Shown: positions 9,767-19,128, counted from the stretch's first letter. The stretch is 64,000 nucleotides of DNA from Clostridium simiarum (GCF_018919175.1 NZ_JAHLQL010000001.1:930001-994000), one strand, 5' to 3'. A program made the numbers and translations. The notes: generated by a model not told the origin, from the sequence alone.

Positions 9767-9794
9767 CTAACGGGACATTAAATGTCCCGGTTAG
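9767..9794. promoter_or_regulatory. Imperfect palindrome between the CcpN-like gene and ppdK
   Basis: CTAACGGGACATT / AATGTCCCGGTTAG pair over 13 base pairs with one bulged base. It is unusually GC-rich for this region. In minus-strand RNA it would be a stable hairpin, but no T-run follows, so a terminator is unlikely. It could stabilise the ppdK transcript or be a protein-binding site. Confidence 0.45.
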
Positions 9795-9802
9795 TATAGA
9801 AC

Positions 9803-10441
9803 TTACTTTGATTGACCTAATTTAACAAATAGCTTTGTAATGTTTGTTTTTGAAACCTTACCAATAATTTTAAGATGTTCTCTTCCTTCTTCAAATATTC
9901 TTTCAACCACAGGTAAACTATCAATTTCATGCTCAATTATTTTTTGAGCTACCAAATAAGCACTATCTTCTTTTTCAACAAATATTATATTAGGCATTCT
10001 AGTCATAATTATGCCTACAGGAACCTTATGTATATCAGTCCCTCCAATAGCTATCTTTAAAAAATCTTTTCTAGATACGGCACCTATAAGCACTCCTTTG
10101 TTTTCTACAAATAAAGTACCTACGTCGTTTAAGAAAAGATGAATTATAGCATCATATACAGTAGTTTCTTCATTAACAACTACTGGCTTTGACATTATAT
10201 CCTTTACTTTAATATCGATGATATAATCATAAATCATACTATAAGAGGGCTTTTGTGAATATATATATCCTACTTTAGGTCTTGCTTCTAAAATACCTGT
10301 CATGGTTAATATAGCAAGATCAGGCCTCAATGCAGCTCTTGTAACCCCTAAATTAGAAGCTAGAGTTTCACTGGTAATAGGCTGCCTCTCCTTCACTAAT
10401 CTAATTATCTCTTCTTGTCTTGGAGTTAGCTTTATATTCAT
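9803..10441 (-). CDS. CcpN-like HTH-CBS transcription regulator
   Basis: About 212 residues, the length of Bacillus CcpN (YqzB). N-terminal winged HTH (LTPRQEEIIRLVKERQPITS, then SNLGVTRAALRPDLAIL), followed by two CBS domains (VKDIMSKPVVV and VGIIMTRMP) that in this family sense nucleotides. In B. subtilis CcpN represses gluconeogenic genes; here the next gene is ppdK, so regulation of the PEP/pyruvate step is a reasonable inference. A GTG three bases upstream of the chosen ATG is equally possible. Several TGTAY repeats lie in the upstream gap and may be its own operators. Confidence 0.85.
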   Translation of the reverse strand: MNIKLTPRQEEIIRLVKERQPITSETLASNLGVTRAALRPDLAILTMTGILEARPKVGYIYSQKPSYSMIYDYIIDIKVKDIMSKPVVVNEETTVYDAIIHLFLNDVGTLFVENKGVLIGAVSRKDFLKIAIGGTDIHKVPVGIIMTRMPNIIFVEKEDSAYLVAQKIIEHEIDSLPVVERIFEEGREHLKIIGKVSKTNITKLFVKLGQSK

Positions 10442-10601
10442 CACCCTCTATCTTATTTCCTTAAAAATATACAAAGAATAACTTCTTTTGTACATTTCAA
10501 ATATATTATACACGAATTTTATCAAATAGTACACCTTAATTGTATAAATTTAAATACATTTTTGTAAATTATTCATTATATTCATTTAAATGAATTTTTT
10601 C

Positions 10602-11177
10602 TTACTTTTCTTCATTATTATCCATATCTTCAAACTTTACAGTATATTTATATACTGGTTCATCATTTATCTCTACTTCTTTTTCTTTGGAAAATTTATT
10701 TCTTACTGTAGAAGTTATATCATTAATCTTTTCTTTAATATCTCCAGTAAAATCACCTGTTTTACTTTTAATAACCTTATTTATAATTTCTACAGATCCA
10801 TCATCCTTTGTTATCTCAATAGTTACTTTAGTTAAAACAGCTGTGGCCAATCCAATAGCTATAAGTGGTGGCCAAACTGCTGCAATTACGCCAGCAGCTA
10901 TACCAGCATTTACAGGTACATCAACTAAAACCTTATCTTCTTTTCTTATTTTTATTCTGCTTATATTTCCTTTATTTATAAGATCCTTAAGCCATTGCAT
11001 GAATTCATCTAAAGTAGAATATATCTTACTTTCTTTGCTTTCCATATTTTCTTCTATATAAATTAAAGTATCTACCACATTACCCTCACAAAATTCCAAA
11101 GCTTTTTTTGCTTCTGCGTAAGAAACTCCCGTTCTCTCTCTTATAATATCAATTTTTTCTAAATTTATATCTGACAT
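10602..11177 (-). CDS. DUF4342 protein with UBA/TS-N-like N-terminus
   Basis: 191 residues. Residues about 1-45 resemble a UBA/TS-N fold (KIDIIRERTGVSYAEAKKALEFCEGNVVDTLIYIEE), as in the N-terminus of elongation factor Ts. The middle has the DUF4342 pattern: a basic patch, VDVPVNAGIAAG and a hydrophobic stretch (about 92-115) that could lie in the membrane. A GTG nine bases upstream overlaps the AAAGGAGAG site, so the ATG at 11177 is preferred. It begins five bases after the recO stop, so it belongs to the era-recO transcript. Function unknown. Confidence 0.8.
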   Translation of the reverse strand: MSDINLEKIDIIRERTGVSYAEAKKALEFCEGNVVDTLIYIEENMESKESKIYSTLDEFMQWLKDLINKGNISRIKIRKEDKVLVDVPVNAGIAAGVIAAVWPPLIAIGLATAVLTKVTIEITKDDGSVEIINKVIKSKTGDFTGDIKEKINDITSTVRNKFSKEKEVEINDEPVYKYTVKFEDMDNNEEK

Positions 11178-11182
11178 ATGCT

Positions 11183-11956
11183 TCACTCTCCTTTTATAAA
11201 ATCAAGCATTTCAAGACTCTTAGGTCTTCTGGCATAATTTGATGAAATAATGGTTGAAAGAATCTCATATATTTCTTTTTTTATTTCACTGCTCAGGTTT
11301 AACCTGTAAAGTTTTTCAAAAGCTGTGGTCTTTAGAAACTTTAATGTGTTAAAAGAAGCCTTTGATAAAAAAATTGAATTTAGCTTTTGACAGTTCTCAC
11401 ATACTCCTCCCCCATAGGTTATATTTATGTAATTAGAGGATTGTATTTTTTTCTTACAAAGACTACAATTTTCTAATTGTAATTCATAGCCTGTGTGTTG
11501 GAGTAATCTTATTTCAAAAGCCCTTATCAAAATTTCATAATCTATAGCTCCTGTATTTAGTAAGTACATGCAAGTAACAAAAGCTTTAAAAAGCTCCCTA
11601 TTGCTCTCTTCTTCTACCATGGCTATATCTATTAATTCACATATATAAGTTGCATAAGTTAACTTTTCTAAATCCCCTAATAATCCGCCAAAAGAGTTAA
11701 TAACCTTAGCTTCGTTTAATGTGTATAGATTCTTCCCTCTAAATATAACATAATCACCAAAGCAAAGTTGCATAGTAGATGTCAATAGATTACTTTTATT
11801 TCTTTTAGCTCCTTTAGCAATAACTTTTATCTTTCCAAGCTTTTCTGTAAAAATATAAACAAGTTTGTCGTTTTCCTTAAAATCTTGAGCCTTTATCACT
11901 ATACCGTTAGTTTTATAAATTGACAGAAAATCATCTCCCGATATTATTATTTCCAC
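11183..11956 (-). CDS. recO: DNA repair protein RecO
   Basis: Recombination mediator that helps load RecA on SSB-coated DNA. The OB-fold N-terminus (SIYKTNGIVIKAQDFKENDK) is followed by a helical domain and a zinc-finger-like C-terminal half with CSLCKKK and GGVCENC. The given start is a GTG with no clear ribosome binding site; a GGGAGATGA site lies just before codon 11 (CTG at 11926), after which the protein begins SIYKTNG, the usual RecO N-terminus. So the true start may be the CTG. Era lies upstream by 30 bases. Confidence 0.93.
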   Translation of the reverse strand: MEIIISGDDFLSIYKTNGIVIKAQDFKENDKLVYIFTEKLGKIKVIAKGAKRNKSNLLTSTMQLCFGDYVIFRGKNLYTLNEAKVINSFGGLLGDLEKLTYATYICELIDIAMVEEESNRELFKAFVTCMYLLNTGAIDYEILIRAFEIRLLQHTGYELQLENCSLCKKKIQSSNYINITYGGGVCENCQKLNSIFLSKASFNTLKFLKTTAFEKLYRLNLSSEIKKEIYEILSTIISSNYARRPKSLEMLDFIKGE

Positions 11957-11986
11957 TTTAACTTATTTTATATGGCTAAGTTATAA

Positions 11987-12877
11987 TTATTTTTTTACTT
12001 TATATCCTAGTTCCCTTAAATAATTAGGGTTATCTCTCCACTCTTTACGAACCTTTACCCATATTTTTAGGTTAACCCTTGCATTTAAAAACTTTTCTAT
12101 ATCCTCCCTAGCATGTTGACCTATACGCTTTAACGTCTGTCCGTTCTTACCTATGATTATACCTTTGTGAGAATCTTTCTCACAGAGCATATCCACTTCT
12201 ATATGATACATACCTCTATCATCCTTCTTCATTTGTATAACATCAACAGCAATACCATGAGGAACTTCTTCATTTAATACTCTTAAAGCTTTTTCCCTTA
12301 CAGCTTCAGCCACAATAAATCTTTCTTGTACATCCGTTATCATATCTGCCGGATAATATTGAGGTCCTTCTGGGATATTTTCTTTCATAAGCTCTATTAA
12401 CTTATCTGTGTTTTTACCTTTCAGTGCAGATATAGGAATGATTTCTTTAAAATTAAAGTATTCGCTATAATTTTTTAAAGTTTCAGCTACATTTTCTGGA
12501 GTATTTTCATCAACTTTATTTAGTATTAAAAATACAGGAGTGGATGTGTTTTTTAGTTGTTCTAATATATAGATATCACCCTTGCCCACCTGTCCTTGAG
12601 GGGTAGTTAAAAATAAAATAAGGTCTACTTCTTTCATAGAGTCTTGGGCAGATTTCACCATGTACTCTCCGAGCTTATGTCTCGGCTTATGAAGTCCTGG
12701 AGTATCTACGAAGACTACCTGATAGTCCTCTCCTGTCATTATAGTTTGTATATTATTTCTTGTAGTTTGAGGTTTATTAGACACTATGGAAAGTTTTTCT
12801 CCCATTAAGTGATTTAATAATGTAGACTTACCTACATTAGGTCTTCCTATTATAGTTACAAATCCTGATTTAAACAT
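11987..12877 (-). CDS. era: GTPase Era
   Basis: Ribosome-assembly GTPase that binds the 3' end of 16S rRNA. 296 residues. G1 is GRPNVGKST (11-19), G3 DTPG, G4 NKVD, and the C-terminal KH domain carries the [11 protein letters not shown] loop. ATG has an AAGGAGG site. Located between cdd (10 bases upstream) and recO, the standard Firmicutes order. Confidence 0.98.
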   Translation of the reverse strand: MFKSGFVTIIGRPNVGKSTLLNHLMGEKLSIVSNKPQTTRNNIQTIMTGEDYQVVFVDTPGLHKPRHKLGEYMVKSAQDSMKEVDLILFLTTPQGQVGKGDIYILEQLKNTSTPVFLILNKVDENTPENVAETLKNYSEYFNFKEIIPISALKGKNTDKLIELMKENIPEGPQYYPADMITDVQERFIVAEAVREKALRVLNEEVPHGIAVDVIQMKKDDRGMYHIEVDMLCEKDSHKGIIIGKNGQTLKRIGQHAREDIEKFLNARVNLKIWVKVRKEWRDNPNYLRELGYKVKK

Positions 12878-12886
12878 TTATCCTCC

Positions 12887-13288
12887 TTATTTTTCAAGAT
12901 CTTTTTTTGTAAAAGAACCTGGTAATATTTCATCTAAAGTCTTAATTATATAGTCTTCTTTATTTTTAATTAATATTACTGGGATATCTGCACTTTCCGC
13001 AAACTCAGTCATTACCTGTCTGCATATACCACAAGGATAAGTATGGGTATTTGGATCTCCTATTACGGCAATAGCTTTTATTTCCTTATGTCCTTCTGAT
13101 AAAGCTTTAAAAATGGCAGTTCTTTCAGCACAATTAGTAGCACCAAAGGAAGCGTTTTCAATGTTACATCCAGAATATATACTGTCATCTTCCATCAAAA
13201 CTGCAGCTCCTACTTTAAATTTTGAATAGGGAGCATATGCAAACTCTCTAGCTTCTATGGCAATTTCTACTAATCTATCATATTTCAT
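12887..13288 (-). CDS. cdd: Cytidine deaminase
   Basis: Zinc enzyme deaminating cytidine and deoxycytidine to uridine and deoxyuridine for pyrimidine salvage. 133 residues, the normal length of the tetrameric class. Zinc ligands Cys53 with catalytic Glu55 (CAERTAIF) and Cys86/Cys89 (PCGICRQ) are all present. Start ATG has TGGAGGT six to nine bases upstream. First gene behind a good SigA promoter in the gap to the DgkA fusion, so it may begin the cdd-era-recO-DUF4342 transcript. Confidence 0.97.
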   Translation of the reverse strand: MKYDRLVEIAIEAREFAYAPYSKFKVGAAVLMEDDSIYSGCNIENASFGATNCAERTAIFKALSEGHKEIKAIAVIGDPNTHTYPCGICRQVMTEFAESADIPVILIKNKEDYIIKTLDEILPGSFTKKDLEK

Positions 13289-13336
13289 AATTTATTACCT
13301 CCATATAATTTATAACTTTAAAAATCTTGTATATAA

Positions 13337-13364
13337 ATTATAGCACTAATTATTGCTAATTCAA
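13337..13364 (-). promoter_or_regulatory. SigA promoter for cdd-era-recO
   Basis: The minus strand reads TTGAAT, 16 bases, TATAAT with an extended TGC before the -10. It is about 50 bases before the cdd start codon. Confidence 0.65.
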
Positions 13365-13453
13365 TATATAATACTTTTTATCTTACAATTATTTTATTAC
13401 TTTTTACCTTGGAAAATTATTTGTAATACTTTTATTATAAATTTTTTAATAAA

Positions 13454-14152
13454 TTAACTGAACAATTTAAATATAAATAGCGTTAATAAAACACCGAATA
13501 TAGCCCCCACTACAACCTCTGCCACAGAATGCACATCAGAATCAACCCTACTTTGAGCAACTATAATGGCTAAGAGATAACTTAAAGCCATGGATACTGG
13601 CTCCTCTGTAATCAAAGCTATTATTGTAGCAATAGAAAAAGCAAGAGTACTATGTCCGCTAGGCATTCCACCTCTTAATGGAGTTCCTTCTCCATAAATA
13701 GCCTTAACCATAAGTGTGGCTACAGAAACCATTACTAATATAATAAATACCATATAAGGATCTGACTGTTTTATTTTTATTATTATTGAAAAAGTTGCAT
13801 TAGTAAGTTTATCCCAAAATGTTATATATCCTACTATTAAAGCATTAATTGCAGTAACTAATACGGCCCCTGCTGAAGTATTTTTAGCAATTTTAGCTAA
13901 GGGATGATAATAATTTGTAGTAGCATCAATTGCACTTTCCACCGCTGTATTTATAAGCTCTGCTGCAATAACCATAGTTACGGTTATTGTGATTATAAGT
14001 AACTCTATTTTAGTAAGATCATATATAAAACATGCTGCTAAAACTAACAAAGTGGCTACTAAATGTATTTTCATATTTCGTTGAGTTCTTGCAGAATATA
14101 TTAGGCCTTGTATAGCATAATTAAAACTATCAATCAATTTTTTCATTTTCAT
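13454..14152 (-). CDS. Diacylglycerol/undecaprenol kinase fused to PAP2 phosphatase domain
   Basis: 232 residues joining two lipid enzymes. Residues 1-115 are a DgkA-type integral membrane kinase (FNYAIQGL, RTQRNMKIH, then the signature ELINTAVESAIDAT). Residues about 130-232 are a PAP2-type phosphatase with GGMPSGHSTLAF and a following RVDSDVHSVAEVVVG carrying the second His. In Gram-positives the kinase usually acts on undecaprenol, so kinase and phosphatase in one chain could cycle the same lipid carrier; this is inference. ATG has GGTGGTGAA upstream. It sits in the standard place of dgkA between ybeY and cdd. Confidence 0.9.
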   Translation of the reverse strand: MKMKKLIDSFNYAIQGLIYSARTQRNMKIHLVATLLVLAACFIYDLTKIELLIITITVTMVIAAELINTAVESAIDATTNYYHPLAKIAKNTSAGAVLVTAINALIVGYITFWDKLTNATFSIIIKIKQSDPYMVFIILVMVSVATLMVKAIYGEGTPLRGGMPSGHSTLAFSIATIIALITEEPVSMALSYLLAIIVAQSRVDSDVHSVAEVVVGAIFGVLLTLFIFKLFS

Positions 14153-14190
14153 ATCTTCACCACCCTAATAAGTTTACATTGATTAATATA

Positions 14191-14211
14191 CCTCGCCCAC
14201 AGTGAGCGAGG
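14191..14211. terminator. GC-rich hairpin between ybeY and the DgkA fusion
   Basis: CCTCGC and GCGAGG pair around a nine-base loop, extendable by inner CA/TG pairs. It is followed on the minus strand by TATATTAAT rather than a pure T-run, so termination would be partial. It may lower read-through from pgpH-ybeY into the lipid kinase gene. Confidence 0.45.
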
Positions 14212-14291
14212 CATATCATCTGAATACAATTGTAATATTAGCTATAATAGCTATGGGATAAATTAGCTGAATTAGTAAACTTACAGAGAAA

Positions 14292-14792
14292 TCATCTTTT
14301 TATATTAAATTCTCCTAATATAAATTCTTCTCTTTCTCTCATAAAGACTTTTTCATTATCCTCCATATGATCATATCCTAAAAGATGTAGTATAGAATGA
14401 ATTATAAGATATAAAACCTCTCTTTTAAAAGAGTGTCCGTAATCCACGCTCTGTTCTAAGGCCTTTTCAAGGGATATTACAATATCGCCCAAAACAAGTT
14501 CTTCTCCATCAAGATATGTTTTATCAAATTCATAGTTACTATACAGGTTTTTAAAAACTTTTCCCTTAGGATAATCTAACAATGGAAAAGACAATACATC
14601 AGTTTCTCTATCTATATATCTATGTTTTCTATTTATCTCCTTTATGGTTTCATTATCTACAAGCAATATACTTAATTCATATTTTACTAATACTTCTTCT
14701 TCTTTTAAGGCAAAATCCACAATAGATTCTATATCTTTTATAAGTTCTTCATCTACAGAAATCTTATCCTGTTCATTTTCAATGTATATCAT
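14292..14792 (-). CDS. ybeY: Endoribonuclease YbeY
   Basis: Zinc endoribonuclease for 16S rRNA maturation and ribosome quality control. 166 residues. Zinc ligands His132, His136 and His142 sit in [11 protein letters not shown]. The conserved [18 protein letters not shown] segment is at about 54-70. ATG with AAGGAG; its start is two bases after the pgpH stop, so the two are translationally linked. Confidence 0.97.
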   Translation of the reverse strand: MIYIENEQDKISVDEELIKDIESIVDFALKEEEVLVKYELSILLVDNETIKEINRKHRYIDRETDVLSFPLLDYPKGKVFKNLYSNYEFDKTYLDGEELVLGDIVISLEKALEQSVDYGHSFKREVLYLIIHSILHLLGYDHMEDNEKVFMREREEFILGEFNIKR

Positions 14793-14794
14793 AA

Positions 14795-16861
14795 TTATTT
14801 CTCCTTGCTTACTTTTGTATTATCCGTAGGATATTCTATCCTCTGATGATATATGCTGTTTAATGTTTTTAAAAAGGATTTTCTAATCTTCTCTAAATCC
14901 TTTAATGTAATATCACAATCATTTAATTGGCCATCATTTAACTTATCTTTTATGATATTGTTAACCATCTCTTCTATCTTTCCTTTAGTAGGTTCACTTA
15001 TGGACCTTACTGCTGCTTCAACACTATCTGCTAGCATAATTATTCCCGCTTCCTTTGTTTGAGGTATAGGTCCTGGATATCTAAAGTCTTCTTCTTTTAT
15101 ATCTTCTGGCTTATCACTATTGTTTTTTGCAGTGAAATAAAAATATTTTACAAGAGTATTTCCGTGATGTTGTTCAATAACATCTTGAATAGCCTTAGGT
15201 ATATTATGTTCCTTAGCTAACTCTAATCCATCTTTAACATGAGAGGTTATTATTAATGTACTTAAATTTGGGGTTATTTTATCGTGAGGATTTTCTTTCC
15301 CCATTTGATTTTCTTTAAAGAAATAGGGCCTTTTAGTTTTTCCAGCATCATGATAGTAAGCAGCAATCCTGGCTAAAACCGCATTTCCCCCCACTTCTTC
15401 TGTAGCCATCTCCGCTAAATTTGCCACTAATACACTATGGTGATATGTTCCTGGTGTTTCCATTAGTATCTTTTTAAGTAGAGGATTATTTGGATTTGAA
15501 AGTTCTAATAATTTTACTGTAGTTACAATATCAAAAGTACTTTCAAATAGGGGTAAAAGTCCTATGGTTAGTATTGCAGACCCTAAAGTGGCTATGCCTA
15601 CAAAGCCAGTTCTTTTTAATATTTCAATTATGTTATTGCTAAGCAAAACTCCTGTACATAAGCTTATTATCATATTTATCATGCCAATATATATTGCAGA
15701 GTAAATTATATCATTTCTTTGTTGCATTTTTCTTATAAGACTAGATCCTAATACAGCATTTAAAAGTGCCAGCATTGTGACTTCAACATTAAATCCTACA
15801 TTTATACTTATTAGTATGCAACTTATTATGCTAAGAGTCATAGAAACTTTATAATTTATAAGCAATGTTATAAGCATAGGCCCCAAGGCTAAAGGTATTA
15901 AAAAAGGTGTTGCTATGCTTACACTTCTAGCTACTATTACAGATATTATATTTATTATGCTTATAAGTACCATCTTACTGGTATCCTGATAGATTTCTTT
16001 ATAGTATCTATAAACGTAATACCACTGTAGGTATATTATTATAAAAATCATTACAGCCAATGTTATATAGATATACCACTCTCCAGAGGATGTATTTAGT
16101 AGCCCTAAGTCTTTTAATACTTCCAACTGACTTTCTGTTATAGGCTCTCCCTCTTTAACTACCATTTGATTCTTTTTTATTGCTACAGGAACCACATTTT
16201 TCACAGCTTGTTTTTTTAGTTCCTCTGTCTTTTCCTTATCATAGAAAAAGTTGGGTTTAATTTGAGAATTAGTTATTTGAATCCCTAGATTTCTTAAATT
16301 TTTAGATAATTTATAAGTACCAATCTTATCAACTACATATTCCTGAGATCTTTTAACATCTTCAGATTTCCCTTCTTCAATTCTTCCCTCATAAACTTCA
16401 TTTAGGGTTTCTAATATAACATTTTGAAGGTTTTTTAAGTCCTCTTTTGAAAGCTTTACTATAGTGACTAAATCTTCTTCTGCTACTAAAATCGTTGCCT
16501 CAGATTTTAATGTTTCTATAATCTCATTTTCTGTTTTACCAGCATCTTTTAATGAATTTATCTTATTAAAAAATATTCTAACATTATCTAATGCCTGCTT
16601 CTTAACTTCTGGTTTTTGATTAAACTGAAGTTCCACTTCTTCTTGAGCTTGCTTTTCCCTTGCTAAAGTTGCAATTTTATCTATAACTTCTTTACTAGCT
16701 TTAATATTTTCCCTTGCTATATCTCCTACTTGAAGATTATATTTTTTAGTTATGAAAGAAGTTAATGAAACAAAATATATTACAAGAAAGGTAAGGGCAA
16801 AAATTGCAGCTCGTTTATATTTAAAAATGCTTCTAACTTTAGTATTCTTATCATTGGACAT
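14795..16861 (-). CDS. pgpH: PgpH-type 7TM-HD cyclic-di-AMP phosphodiesterase
   Basis: 688 residues with the full YqfF/PgpH architecture: an N-terminal membrane helix (about 17-34), an extracytoplasmic 7TMR-HD domain (about 40-270), seven membrane helices (about 270-455), and a cytoplasmic HD domain. HD residues are seen in [29 protein letters not shown] and [13 protein letters not shown]. In other Firmicutes it hydrolyses c-di-AMP. ATG has AAAAGGTGG upstream. Only 33 bases separate it from yqfD; the phoH gene commonly found between them is absent here. Confidence 0.95.
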   Translation of the reverse strand: MSNDKNTKVRSIFKYKRAAIFALTFLVIYFVSLTSFITKKYNLQVGDIARENIKASKEVIDKIATLAREKQAQEEVELQFNQKPEVKKQALDNVRIFFNKINSLKDAGKTENEIIETLKSEATILVAEEDLVTIVKLSKEDLKNLQNVILETLNEVYEGRIEEGKSEDVKRSQEYVVDKIGTYKLSKNLRNLGIQITNSQIKPNFFYDKEKTEELKKQAVKNVVPVAIKKNQMVVKEGEPITESQLEVLKDLGLLNTSSGEWYIYITLAVMIFIIIYLQWYYVYRYYKEIYQDTSKMVLISIINIISVIVARSVSIATPFLIPLALGPMLITLLINYKVSMTLSIISCILISINVGFNVEVTMLALLNAVLGSSLIRKMQQRNDIIYSAIYIGMINMIISLCTGVLLSNNIIEILKRTGFVGIATLGSAILTIGLLPLFESTFDIVTTVKLLELSNPNNPLLKKILMETPGTYHHSVLVANLAEMATEEVGGNAVLARIAAYYHDAGKTKRPYFFKENQMGKENPHDKITPNLSTLIITSHVKDGLELAKEHNIPKAIQDVIEQHHGNTLVKYFYFTAKNNSDKPEDIKEEDFRYPGPIPQTKEAGIIMLADSVEAAVRSISEPTKGKIEEMVNNIIKDKLNDGQLNDCDITLKDLEKIRKSFLKTLNSIYHQRIEYPTDNTKVSKEK

Positions 16862-16894
16862 GTTTATTCCACCTTTTCATTTTATAGAAGTATA

Positions 16895-18040
16895 TTACTG
16901 CAGAATCTGTTTTAAAGAAATATTTTGTTCTACTATAAAAACTATATTCATATTTAATGTGTCCTCTTCTATGCTCTTATTTACTATATTATCTAATACT
17001 TTAGCTTCTATAGGTAGTTCTTTTTTTAATTCTTTTTTAAGTTCTTCCACAGACTCTTGTATTACCTTATCTTCATCCTTTTCAAAATCAATCTCTTTTA
17101 ATTCATAGTATATAACTTTTTTAATAAAATTTCCACCTTCTTCAGCTATTTCCCACTGTTTATATCCATGTTCTTCCTTTTTGAAATATAATTTTTTACC
17201 AAATAACTCTAAATAAACATGTTCTCTACTATTACCGGTTCTTTCTTTTACTTTACCTCTTAATTTAATACTTTTAGTAAATTCATAAAAAGTTTTTGCA
17301 AGAACATCTCCTTCAGCGTTAGTAACGTAGGTAGCCCCTTCTTTACCTTGTTCAGCTTTTATAAGAAGTTGATCCTTCTTTACCAAATCTCCTGCTTTAA
17401 CCAAAGGGGTACCAGAGGTAGTGTATATCCTAATTATCTCTCCATCCATTTTGGCTATTATATTATTTATGCTATTATCTTCTTTAATTATGGGGGGTGA
17501 CTGTCTTTCAGCAACTTTAACCTTCATTTTTGCTCCTTCTATCCTAGCTCTAACCCACATAATATCTTCTCTCTTTTTCATCTCTTCCTCTATATTAGTT
17601 ACATCTATATTTTTTTTCTTCACTCCAGGCCTTACTCCTATATCCTTTAAAGCCTGTCTCACTTCATATGGAGAAAGATATTTTTCCGTCTGTATATCAA
17701 TGGACCATATAAATGTAGACATATAGTATATTAAAAATAAAAACATTATGGCTCCTAAACTCAATGTAATATACCTTTTAAGCTTAATATATAGAAAATA
17801 CGCTCCTTTTCTACCTATAATTTTTATCTTTGAATTAGTCTTTTTAGAAGCTTCTTCTAAAAAATCATAATCTTTTATATCTATATAAAACCTTAGTGTA
17901 GTTATATTTATCTTTCTTATATTTCTTACCCCAGCTCCCCTATTCCATAAATAATTTATCACCCTCTCAGGTATAAGAGATTGAACTTCTACTTCTATTG
18001 TACCATTATAGTACTTTGAAAATTTACTCATTTCCTTCAT
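16895..18040 (-). CDS. yqfD: Sporulation protein YqfD
   Basis: 381-residue single-pass membrane protein of the YqfD family, needed for sporulation in the mother cell. N-terminal cytoplasmic region (YYNGTIEVEVQSLIPERVINYLW), one membrane helix (about 91-112), then an extracytoplasmic beta-rich part with a PPII-containing segment and TSGTPLVKAGDLVKK-like hairpin motif. Start overlaps yqfC by 17 bases, showing translational coupling. Either of two ATGs, three codons apart, could be the start. Confidence 0.9.
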   Translation of the reverse strand: MKEMSKFSKYYNGTIEVEVQSLIPERVINYLWNRGAGVRNIRKINITTLRFYIDIKDYDFLEEASKKTNSKIKIIGRKGAYFLYIKLKRYITLSLGAIMFLFLIYYMSTFIWSIDIQTEKYLSPYEVRQALKDIGVRPGVKKKNIDVTNIEEEMKKREDIMWVRARIEGAKMKVKVAERQSPPIIKEDNSINNIIAKMDGEIIRIYTTSGTPLVKAGDLVKKDQLLIKAEQGKEGATYVTNAEGDVLAKTFYEFTKSIKLRGKVKERTGNSREHVYLELFGKKLYFKKEEHGYKQWEIAEEGGNFIKKVIYYELKEIDFEKDEDKVIQESVEELKKELKKELPIEAKVLDNIVNKSIEEDTLNMNIVFIVEQNISLKQILQ

Positions 18041-18308
18041 ACACCACCGATTTAAATACTCCTCTTAAACTTAAAGTCTTCCCACCAAGAAACAGAACTT
18101 CAAAATCATTACCATATATAGTTATAGAACCTATTTTAGAACTAATCTTAACTTTATCTTCATCAAAAATAATTATGCCTTTATGATTTTCTATATTAAT
18201 ATCTCTATCCCCAGTAATAGTTATCTTGGGCAAATCTAAAATTATATCTCTAGGTAGATCTAATTTTTCTGATAAGTCCTCTTTTACTCTATTAATTTTA
18301 TTCTCCAT
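18024..18308 (-). CDS. yqfC: Sporulation protein YqfC
   Basis: 94-residue protein of the YabP/YqfC family, the partner of YqfD. Pattern: DLPRDIILDLPKITITGD, HKGIIIFDEDKVKI, GNDFEVLFLGGKTLSLRG. The ATG at 18308 is preferred over a GTG nine bases upstream, since TGAGGTG lies six bases before the ATG. Known YqfC/YqfD genes belong to the sigma-E regulon; a sigma-E-like sequence is upstream. Confidence 0.9.
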   Translation of the reverse strand: MENKINRVKEDLSEKLDLPRDIILDLPKITITGDRDINIENHKGIIIFDEDKVKISSKIGSITIYGNDFEVLFLGGKTLSLRGVFKSVVYEGNE

Positions 18309-18339
18309 ACTTGTCACCTCAAAATATTTCTTTCATAGT

Positions 18340-18368
18340 AATTTATGAGTTTTTATTTAGGTTAATGA
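18340..18368 (-). promoter_or_regulatory. Possible sigma-E promoter of yqfCD
   Basis: The minus strand reads TCATTAA, 14 bases, CATAAATT. The -10 fits the sigma-E pattern CATACAHT at seven of eight positions; the -35 fits only at four of seven. It is supported mainly by the known mother-cell role of yqfCD. It lies about 30 bases before the yqfC start. Confidence 0.35.
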
Positions 18369-18430
18369 CAAATATATATTTAAAGTATGGATAGAAAAGA
18401 TAAAAGCTTTCAAATTTAAAGTAAAAAAAT

Positions 18431-18462
18431 AAAAGGATCCACTTTAGTGAATCCTTTATATT
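18431..18462 (-). terminator. Terminator after rpsU-yqeY
   Basis: Stem AAAGGATTCACT / AGTGGATCCTTT with a two- to three-base loop, followed on the minus strand by TTATTTTTTT. It lies about 20 bases after the yqeY stop. Confidence 0.85.
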
Positions 18463-18476
18463 TTTTAAGTATTTTT

Positions 18477-18926
18477 TTAATTATTGTTTAGATAATCTTT
18501 AACAATTGAACTAACAAGTTTTCCATCAGCTCTTCCTACAACTCTAGGTTTGAGCTGAGCCATGATTTTACCCATGTCTTTTATACTATTTGCTCCTACC
18601 TCTGAAGCCGCTTCTTTAACTAATAAAAATATTTCTTCTTCGCTTAACTGCTGAGGAAGGTAACCTAACAAAATCTGAATTTCAGCCTTAGCTTTATCTA
18701 CAAGATCTTGCCTGTTTCCCTTTTCAAACTCAAGCATAGCTTCTTTTCTTTGCTTGATTTCTTTAGCCAAAATTTCAATAACCTGCTCATCCTCAAGCTT
18801 AACACCGTCAGTTTTTTCAACTAAAAGTATCGCAGACCTTGCCATGCTTATTGTTTCAGCCTTTAATTTTTCCTTGGCTTTTAAAGCTTGTTTCCAGTCT
18901 TCTTGAAGTGTTTCCTTTATTGGCAT
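18477..18926 (-). CDS. yqeY: GatB/YqeY domain protein
   Basis: 149 residues, the usual size of YqeY, a helical protein related to the tail domain of GatB that is thought to help tRNA-dependent amidotransfer or tRNA binding. Motifs: LKAKEKLKAETISMARSAI, QIEILAKEIKQRKEA-like helix, and the terminal IMAQLKPRVVGRADGKLVSSIVKDYL. The ATG at 18926 (MPIKETLQ) has AGAAGG seven bases upstream; an ORF start 18 bases earlier lacks a site. 25 bases after rpsU. Confidence 0.93.
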   Translation of the reverse strand: MPIKETLQEDWKQALKAKEKLKAETISMARSAILLVEKTDGVKLEDEQVIEILAKEIKQRKEAMLEFEKGNRQDLVDKAKAEIQILLGYLPQQLSEEEIFLLVKEAASEVGANSIKDMGKIMAQLKPRVVGRADGKLVSSIVKDYLNNN

Positions 18927-18951
18927 TATAGTACCTTCTTTCAAAGAAATT

Positions 18952-19128
18952 CTATTTAAACTTTCTCTTTCTAGCAGCTTCTGACTTCTTCTTTCTTTTT
19001 ACACTTGGTTTTTCGTAATGCTCTCTCTTTCTAACTTCTGAAAGCACTCCAGCTCTAGCGCATTTTCTTTTGAATCTTCTTAATGCACTGTCTAGTGTTT
19101 CATTTTCTCCAACTTTAATTTCTGACAT
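18952..19128 (-). CDS. rpsU: 30S ribosomal protein S21
   Basis: 58-residue basic protein of the small subunit near the anti-Shine-Dalgarno region. Reading the minus strand gives [19 protein letters not shown], then [20 protein letters not shown] and a Lys/Arg-rich tail ending KRKFK. ATG has a GGAGGGAGGG site. First gene of rpsU-yqeY behind its own promoter. Confidence 0.97.
   Translation of the reverse strand: MSEIKVGENETLDSALRRFKRKCARAGVLSEVRKREHYEKPSVKRKKKSEAARKRKFK

Noticed and set aside
10687..11061. 124-codon plus-strand open frame over the DUF4342 gene
   Set aside because: Reverse-strand shadow of a supported gene.
14191..14252. Possible T-box or riboswitch between ybeY and the DgkA fusion
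   Set aside because: No T-box TGGNACCGCG sequence or known riboswitch core; only one GC-rich stem and a small GCTATAATAGC palindrome.
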